This document shows positions 58,211-64,000 of a stretch of 64,000 bases of DNA, in pieces. The position numbers and the translations under genes are program-made. The stretch's first letter is position 1. The number at the start of each line of letters is the position of its first letter. The stretch lies in the NCBI GenBank assembly GCA_012934845.2, contig WNNJ02003695.1, forward strand, positions 1-64,000, read 5' to 3'. The notes under the pieces were generated by a model. That model made no database searches. It had not been told where the DNA came from and saw only the letters and a program-made list of their open reading frames with translations. Source of the DNA: Pomphorhynchus laevis. Its lineage: Eukaryota; Acanthocephala; Palaeacanthocephala; Echinorhynchida; Pomphorhynchidae.

Positions 58211-58235
58211 ATCAATTTCACCGTCATTTTATGAG
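58211..58235. repeat. 25-bp target-site duplication, right copy
   Basis: Exact repeat of 51348-51372, immediately outside the 5' end of copy 2. Confidence 0.8.
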
Positions 58236-59267
58236 CACGCTAACATCAATTTTAAAGGGTTGTTACGAATTCCTTTACGCAGAAATGAGCAAGTTATAAA
58301 TGTGATGGGTACAGTTATAATTAGCTTGCTTTACAAAATTGTAATTCCTCGGTAACACCTTGTGTCGTAATGTAGTTTAAATTGATCATCAACCATGTCA
58401 TGTATAAACAGTTATTGTCAAATATTTTGCAGAAGCTGAACTTTGTTGAATCTTAATAATATGCATGCTTTTCAGCAAAGTTTGTTAGAAATAGCATTTG
58501 AAAATACAAGCTACATGCTTTTTATAATGTTCGTGGGTATAAGGGTGTGTGTTATATTGCTTTTTATACTAAGATAGTTGAGTCATATTTTATCTTAATT
58601 AAAGCCTTAGCTGTATATTATAGATGAATTCTGGGGCTAAATGCGTGTCATTAATTTCGAGTTGCTCCTTCTTTCATTTTCAAGATTATTATCAAACGCT
58701 ACGGTTGGATTTTTATGTCATTAAATGTATAGGATTTTATCTGTGTAATCTTGCCAATGATGGCTGAAGTTACTTTACTTGCTAGTAATCTTTTGCATTT
58801 TCCTCTCTAAAGCGTACATTATATCATGTATAGCGATGACAATGCGATTAATCATAACGTGCGTTTTAAGATTTTCCACTATAGCGATATCATATTGGCG
58901 AAACATTTACTTAATAACCTGCTTATAATCTGCTTAGCATTAAATAATATTGTAGCTATACGATTACTTTAATTATATCAAACGAAACTACAATTATCAA
59001 TCAACGTTTCTGAACAAGATTGCTTTTTATATTTTTAAAATTATCGTTTAATATTATTTTTAATTTTTTACTTTTGTATTGATTTTGCAAAATTATACAA
59101 TTTCTCGCATATTTAAGAAATTTTAAAATGCAAAAAAGTCCCGGAGCGATAATTACATATTATATTAATATTATAAAATATTACTGCAGGCATTGTGATA
59201 ATATATTTCAAAAGACGGCGTAATCGGACGGAGTATAAGTATTTTTAAAAGCACACCAGTATTAATT
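58236..59267. other. AT-rich intergenic stretch
   Basis: No gene or repeat recognised in this kilobase. Confidence 0.45.
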
Positions 59268-59600
59268 AGATCAGATCACTGAGTCTACGTATTTTATACT
59301 ATTTATAAATTAAAAATAATGCTTAGTAAAATTAAATAATAAATGATTAATAATTAATAATTAATTTATTAAATAATGAATAGTAAATAATTAGTATATA
59401 ATATTTTATATAATTTATATTTATATATAAATAAAATTTAAAATAAAAACCAATTTTTATGAATTGACTAATAAATAATAAACGATGTATCAGAATAGGG
59501 ATTAGACGGCTTGGGAGGAGCTACTATGTTATCTTGTTTCGACACATATTCCACGACACAATTTAGCAGCGGGGTCAAATACATGCTCTAAGATTATTTA
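59268..59600 (-). mobile_element. Naiad-like PLE tail and 3' block, minus strand
   Basis: ATCAGATCACTGAGTCTACG at about 59272, the AT-rich tail, TTTTTATGAATTGACTAATA at about 59457, then the complement of the 3' block (GGGGTCAAATACATGCTC at the far end). No coding part is attached. Confidence 0.7.
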
Positions 59601-60329
59601 TGGTCAATGCCGCTTTTTCACCGATGAACCAACAAAAATACTTACGAATAATGTTAACATAAAGTTCCAACAAACAATTCTCTTGAATTTCAATCGATGA
59701 AAACATTCATTTGTTTTTGCTTTTGAGAGACCAGTCTTTCAACATCCGAAATTCGAATATATATATGAATAGGATTTATGGTAAAATACACAGACAAGCT
59801 TTACATTGTTGATAAAGGATATCCTAATACAGACTATTTGATTATAGTAACCATGCGCGACGAACACATTATTAATGGTCGTTTCGGATTGTTAAGCTCA
59901 CGCCATGATTAGACTGAAATTCATGCGGTACCGATGATATTTTTAATACCACAACTGTATATGCTAAGAATTGTCACCAATCACAAAGCCAACTTTGTAA
60001 TACTTCAGAGCAAATTTTTTTGGCATGTAATTATAGATACGCAATGAGAATGACAATGAACGGGAACACCGATTACAAACTTTAAGAACCTTAATTTGCA
60101 AGCATCTTATTGTCGAAAGTGGGTAGTTAAGAACTGTCGAAAGATCTGGGTCATTGTTCTTCATCTTCCAGAACAATGACAAGTCATAAATCAAACTGGC
60201 TCAAACATGACTCAAAAGTCCGCTAGTGCAGATTTAACATATGACCACAAGTTAAGCACAATAACCTTACAATACTGGGTATAAATATATGTCGTGTCCA
60301 TGTTAATTGGGATGTTATTGTGTGGCTTG
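59601..60329. other. Intergenic, nothing recognised
   Basis: Moderately AT-rich, short minus-strand ORFs without family resemblance. Confidence 0.4.
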
Positions 60330-61410
60330 GTTTTCCTTATATCTATCAAACCGTCATTTTCGTGTTTGTTCAAATTCTTCTCTCTCGCATCCTTCTTCCA
60401 TCCCGTCCGGTGTTCCACAAGGCTCCGTATGAGGCGCTTTGCTTTTCTCTCTTTTCGGTGATTTATCTTCTATTTCTCATACATTTAACTTCCATGTTAC
60501 GCAATATACTGATGACATACTCATCTATGCCCACGCACCTGCTTTCGTATTCATGATCTTAGTGTTTCTGCTTCCAACTGTCTGACCTCAATTTTCAATC
60601 ATCTTTCTTCTCTTCGTCTTTTTCTGAATCCTGATAAATCTAAAATTATGTGGATCCTACCTCGACGCTTCGGCGTAGAACCTCCCTCCGTATCATTAAA
60701 TTCTACAATTATCCCTATCGTTGACAATCTCTTTTTCCTAGGCTTCCATTTTGACAACATACTTTCACTTAAACCTTTCGTTAGAGATAAAATACGCTCA
60801 TCTACTCTGATTCTCCGCAACCTCCGTCAAATTCGAAAATTGATCGATTTCCCTTCATGTATGACTATCATATCTTCTCTCATGTCCTCAATACTTGATT
60901 ACTATCTTAGTCTATTATCCAACTCGCCTAAATCCATTTTTTCTTTACAACGCATCATCAACGCAGCCGTCCGAGTTCTCCTCCGTATTCGTCGTTTTGA
61001 TCATACACCCTACCATATTGTTTTTATCGATTGGCCTACCATTTATTATCATGTTCAAATTCGTCTTCTTCTCATTGCTTTCCGCCTTATAACTTCCCAT
61101 ACCCCTTCATTTCTCAACCTTCATTTTCTCGACAATTCTCGTCATGTGTACTGTTCATTGCTGTCCCGTAATTCCCTTCTTTTACATGTCCTAAACTACT
61201 CTACCTCTTTTGGCTTCCGCTCCTTCGTTGTGGCTGCTCCTCTCTCATGGAATCATCTGCCCATTCATATCCGCCAATCAACATCAATGCCGTACTTCAA
61301 ACGCCAAATCCAATTCCATTTCAACAATTAACTAATTAATCTGTGACTTTTGCTTTTCTTTTTTGTTACTGGTCATGTAAGCGTGCAGTTGGCACGCATT
61401 TGCCACTTTA
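60330..61410 (+). mobile_element. L2/CR1-like LINE copy 2 (plus), 5'-truncated
   Basis: Starts within the RT near motif B, continues through an intact C-terminal ORF and ends with the hairpin GCGTGCAGTTGGCACGC at about 61381-61397, then ATTTGCCACTTTAAATAAAT. The same family as the minus copy at 43935-45433. Confidence 0.75.
60380..61331 (+). pseudogene. L2/CR1-like RT, C-terminal half
   Basis: In shifted frames at the start: SGVPQGSV, GALLFSL and QYTDDILIYAHA, so the catalytic YADD is YTDD here. Then an open frame 60648-61331 (227 codons) with FLGFHFDNILSLKPFVRDK, LQRIINAAVRVLLRIRRFDH and the terminal FVVAAPLSWNHLPIHIRQS, typical of the end of L2/CR1 proteins. The 5' part of the element is missing. 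Confidence 0.8.
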
Positions 61411-61633
61411 AATAAATTATTATAATCACTCATCAAGATTATAATCAAGATCTCAATGATTAAACTACCCAGCAACTGCTTAAGAGCATACCAGAAAATT
61501 TATAACTGTTCTAGCAAATTACATTCAAGATTGCTTATATTTGGTTATATTAAGTTCTATACAATAAATAACATACAATCTAATATACATACAACGAGGA
61601 GAATAAAATCACGAATCAAACGACTATATACAA

Positions 61634-63079
61634 ATGGGTCGGAAAAAACAAAAGTCTAAAGTTCCCAACCATGTCGCGGCCAACACCGATGTTAGAGATG
61701 TTTCCAATGGATTTGAACAGCAAGTCCTTTGCTCAAACAATGATTGTCACACGTGGGTAAGTATTTGGACTTCAGAATCCCAGGCATCTTGCCTTGCAGA
61801 CAACGAATTCTACTGTGGCTACTGTTCGGCTAAGATGATAAATACGATGAAGAGTGAAATAGAGAGTCTCAAGACAAATATATTGAAACTATCTGGCAAT
61901 GCAGCGATGTCCACACATGCCTCTTCGTATTGTAATAAGTTTCAACCTCGATACCCAATTCTTCCGCATTCGATTGCCTCTAAGAATGCCAAATCTCCCA
62001 TCTCTTCTACAGGTATTACTATACATCCTTCAATTTTGCCCAATCAATCAGCTCAATCTTCTGATGTTACTGTCATTGACCATTTGCAACCCAGTATTTC
62101 TTTAGTCGTATCAGATAAATCACCTTACATTTCTACCCCTCATTGCGTTTCTACATCATCATCAGATAATCCATCATCAGATAATCTGAAGGAGCCGCAA
62201 ATTGTATCGCAGCAAGATGGATTTTGTCAAGTTTATGATAAATCTACCGAGACAGTGACGGAGCCGCAAATTGTTACAACTAATGTATTTTCACTCCCCG
62301 ACACCCCACGTCCCGTCCTTCCCGTCTCGTTTCTCAATAACTTGCATCCATCAATCAAAATCACCTCCACCAACCTCCACTATCCTTCCACTCATAACCT
62401 TTCCTCACATCGCTTGCCACCCTCTTTATTATCATTATCCTCTATGTCTCCCGTCGTCAAACCAAATCCCTCCAAATCATCAACTGCCAGCTCTTCTATC
62501 GTGATCTCACCTACTCACGTCAGTCGTCCTCCTTTACGGAAGCGCTTTGCTTCTCGCGATCGTTGCGTCATTGTCACCAATATCACGCCTTCTAACTCCT
62601 TATCTCCCCAAGCTCGTCTATACCACGATGTTTCCGCCTTCAGATCCATCCTGTCGTCTATTGTCCCTGCGGATAAACCATCCTTTTTCAAGGACATTTC
62701 TCCTGTCGCATTCATCCGTATAAACAAATCTCCTCAATCTTATCCTTCCCAGCCCCCTCTCCTAAAAATTGTTTTCAAGCATCGCTCTCACGCGTCTTCT
62801 GTCCTCTCTCAACGATTCAAACTCATGTCATCTTCAACCACTCGAATTTTCCCCGATCGCGCCCCTTCTGAAATCGCTCAAATATCTTCAGCCCGCATCG
62901 AAAAACGCCGTCGCGAGGAAAACGGCGAAACATCACTCTCCATCAGAAATATAGACGGAAATTTTCAAGTTGTTCACACCCGTCCAAAATTCGATGGCGC
63001 TACATCCCTCCTATGTGTCTTCTCCACTAGACTCTTTCGCCACAGCACACGGTTTCCGCCTCGGTCTCCTCAACACTAG
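61634..63079 (+). CDS. L2/CR1-like ORF1 with PHD-like zinc finger
   Basis: An intact 481-codon frame. The start used here is the first ATG (61634). Residues about 30-75 (VLCSNNDCHTWVSIWTSE, then CLADNEFYCGYCSAKM) have the Cys/His spacing of a PHD-like finger, known in ORF1 proteins of some CR1-group LINEs. A short coiled stretch follows (MKSEIESLKTNILKL), then a long Ser/Pro/Thr-rich region. A C-terminal part (CVIVTNITPSNS, FFKDISPVAFIRINKS, LLKIVFKHRSHASSVLSQRF) resembles the RNA-binding fold positions of LINE ORF1s. It overlaps the start of ORF2 by about 100 bases. Confidence 0.75.
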   Translation: MGRKKQKSKVPNHVAANTDVRDVSNGFEQQVLCSNNDCHTWVSIWTSESQASCLADNEFYCGYCSAKMINTMKSEIESLKTNILKLSGNAAMSTHASSYCNKFQPRYPILPHSIASKNAKSPISSTGITIHPSILPNQSAQSSDVTVIDHLQPSISLVVSDKSPYISTPHCVSTSSSDNPSSDNLKEPQIVSQQDGFCQVYDKSTETVTEPQIVTTNVFSLPDTPRPVLPVSFLNNLHPSIKITSTNLHYPSTHNLSSHRLPPSLLSLSSMSPVVKPNPSKSSTASSSIVISPTHVSRPPLRKRFASRDRCVIVTNITPSNSLSPQARLYHDVSAFRSILSSIVPADKPSFFKDISPVAFIRINKSPQSYPSQPPLLKIVFKHRSHASSVLSQRFKLMSSSTTRIFPDRAPSEIAQISSARIEKRRREENGETSLSIRNIDGNFQVVHTRPKFDGATSLLCVFSTRLFRHSTRFPPRSPQH

Positions 63080-64000
63080 ATCTATTCTCAATAAATCCGA
63101 TCTTATCCTCAACCTATTCACCAAGCAATCCATCGATAACTTCTGCCTCACCGAATCCTGGCACTCAGATTCCGACGACCTTTCGTTTCGCCGTCTGCTC
63201 TCTGTCGGTTGCTCCCTAGTCGAATCCGCCCGCCCCCTCAGCTCATGCCCTTCTAAATTCTCTAATCATGGCGGCATCGTCGCATTCGCGCGTTACCTCG
63301 CGTCTCTTCGCAAAATCAATCCCCACTTCAGTCTTTGCTCTTTTGAATTGCTCATATGTTGTTATTCTAACCCGATCACTCTAGATCTCGCCATTGTATA
63401 CCGTCCTAGTTCATCAGCTCCTACAGCCTTATTTTTTTACCGAACTCGCTGACCTCCTTTCGCATTGTTCTTTGTCATCAATCCCTTTACTCGTTCTAGG
63501 CGACTTCAATATCCGCCTAGACCGCCCCTCTTCTACGGATTCCATCCGGTTCATCAACATTCTATCCAACTACAATTACAAACTAATCTCCACTGCCCCC
63601 ACACATATACTTGGCGGGGCACTCGACATCATCGCTGTCCCCGATCATTTTGCTGCCTAAACCTCACTGTCCATCACTGATCTGGTCTATACGATCACTT
63701 TCTTATCACCCTTGATCTCACTCGCAACCACAGCCCTCCTCACACACCTACAATCCTACGTCGCCCTTGGAGAAACCTTGATCTCTCCCTTCTCTGCTCT
63801 GCCCTACTCAAATCGTCTCTATCATTACCCACAATAACATATTCATCTCCTCACGATCTCGCCTTTCTTTTCGACTCTGAACTCACATCAACTCTCGATA
63901 TTCTCTTGCCCTTCAAGTCTCACCCACACCGTCGCTTGCACCGTGCCCCATGGTTTGACATCCAATGTCTACTCTCAAAGCGTCGACTCCGCCATGCTTT
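62970..64000 (+). pseudogene. L2/CR1-like ORF2, endonuclease region, frameshifted, partial
   Basis: GLLNTRSILNKSDLILNLF, NFCLTESWHSDSDDLSF and VYRPSSSAP mark the apurinic-type endonuclease of L2/CR1 elements. Near 63430 the frame moves to +1 (LLVLGDFNIRLDRPSS, catalytic GDFN; GGALDIIAVPDH), stops at 63658, and near 63690 returns to the first frame (YDHFLITLDLTRNHS, APWFDIQCLLSKRRLRHA). The window ends before the RT. Two frameshifts imply inactivity unless they are sequencing errors. Confidence 0.8.

Larger units (their letters stand above)
61440..64000 (+). mobile_element. L2/CR1-like LINE copy 3 (plus), 5' half, cut by window end
   Basis: Lies head to tail just after copy 2. It contains a short 5' region, ORF1 (61634-63079) and the endonuclease part of ORF2. 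The RT should follow beyond position 64000. Confidence 0.75.

Noticed and set aside
1-64000. LTR retrotransposons or endogenous viral elements
   Set aside because: No gag/protease/integrase signature or paired LTRs were seen. All RTs found are of non-LTR or PLE type.

Overview
The window is AT-rich nuclear DNA of an invertebrate animal. Evidence: spliced genes with short GT-AG introns, a Cut/CUX-class homeobox gene, and dense non-LTR and Penelope-like (PLE) retroelements. No prokaryotic or viral gene organisation, tRNA or rRNA was seen. The RTE-type fragments resemble those common in nematodes, but I cannot name the species.

Host gene, about 12.2-36.4 kb, + strand. I reconstruct nine phase-compatible exons of a CUX/cut transcription-factor gene: 12215-12622, 15739-15834, 22372-22436, 24257-24462, 24518-25603, 28107-28213, 29185-29296, 29362-30039 and 33943-35693. 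They sum to 4506 nt (1502 codons including the stop) and encode an unrecognised, weakly coiled N-terminal part, a CR1-type cut domain, a CR2-type cut domain and a Cut-class homeodomain with WFHN in helix 3. No CR3 cut domain was found. The start of the gene is unresolved; possible 5' exons lie near 1.0 and 3.1 kb. The introns are full of PLE debris, foldback elements and tandem repeats.

Repeat landscape. A Naiad-like PLE family (remnant of an N-terminal GIY-YIG nuclease, then RT) has about a dozen pieces between 5.9 and 59.6 kb, recognisable by a conserved 3' stem-loop block and a conserved tail. Two pieces contain captured sequence from the CUX gene itself: 120 bp of the CR1 exon at 26601-26720 and 132 bp of the 3' UTR at 37859-37990. 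A second, canonical PLE (RT then C-terminal GIY-YIG) lies at 39.5-43.9 kb and is split by a Jockey-like LINE that landed in its RT catalytic box. Other pieces of canonical PLEs lie at 27.3 and 46.5-47.7 kb.

From 43.9 to 64 kb the window is mostly LINEs: an L2/CR1-like element on the minus strand (43.9-45.4 kb), a head-to-tail Jockey-like dimer on the minus strand (51.4-58.2 kb, with an apparent 25-bp target duplication), and two more L2-like copies on the plus strand (60.3-61.4 kb, and 61.4 kb to the window end). RTE remnants lie at 30.4-31.3 and 51.1 kb. A small unrecognised candidate gene lies at 49.2-49.9 kb.
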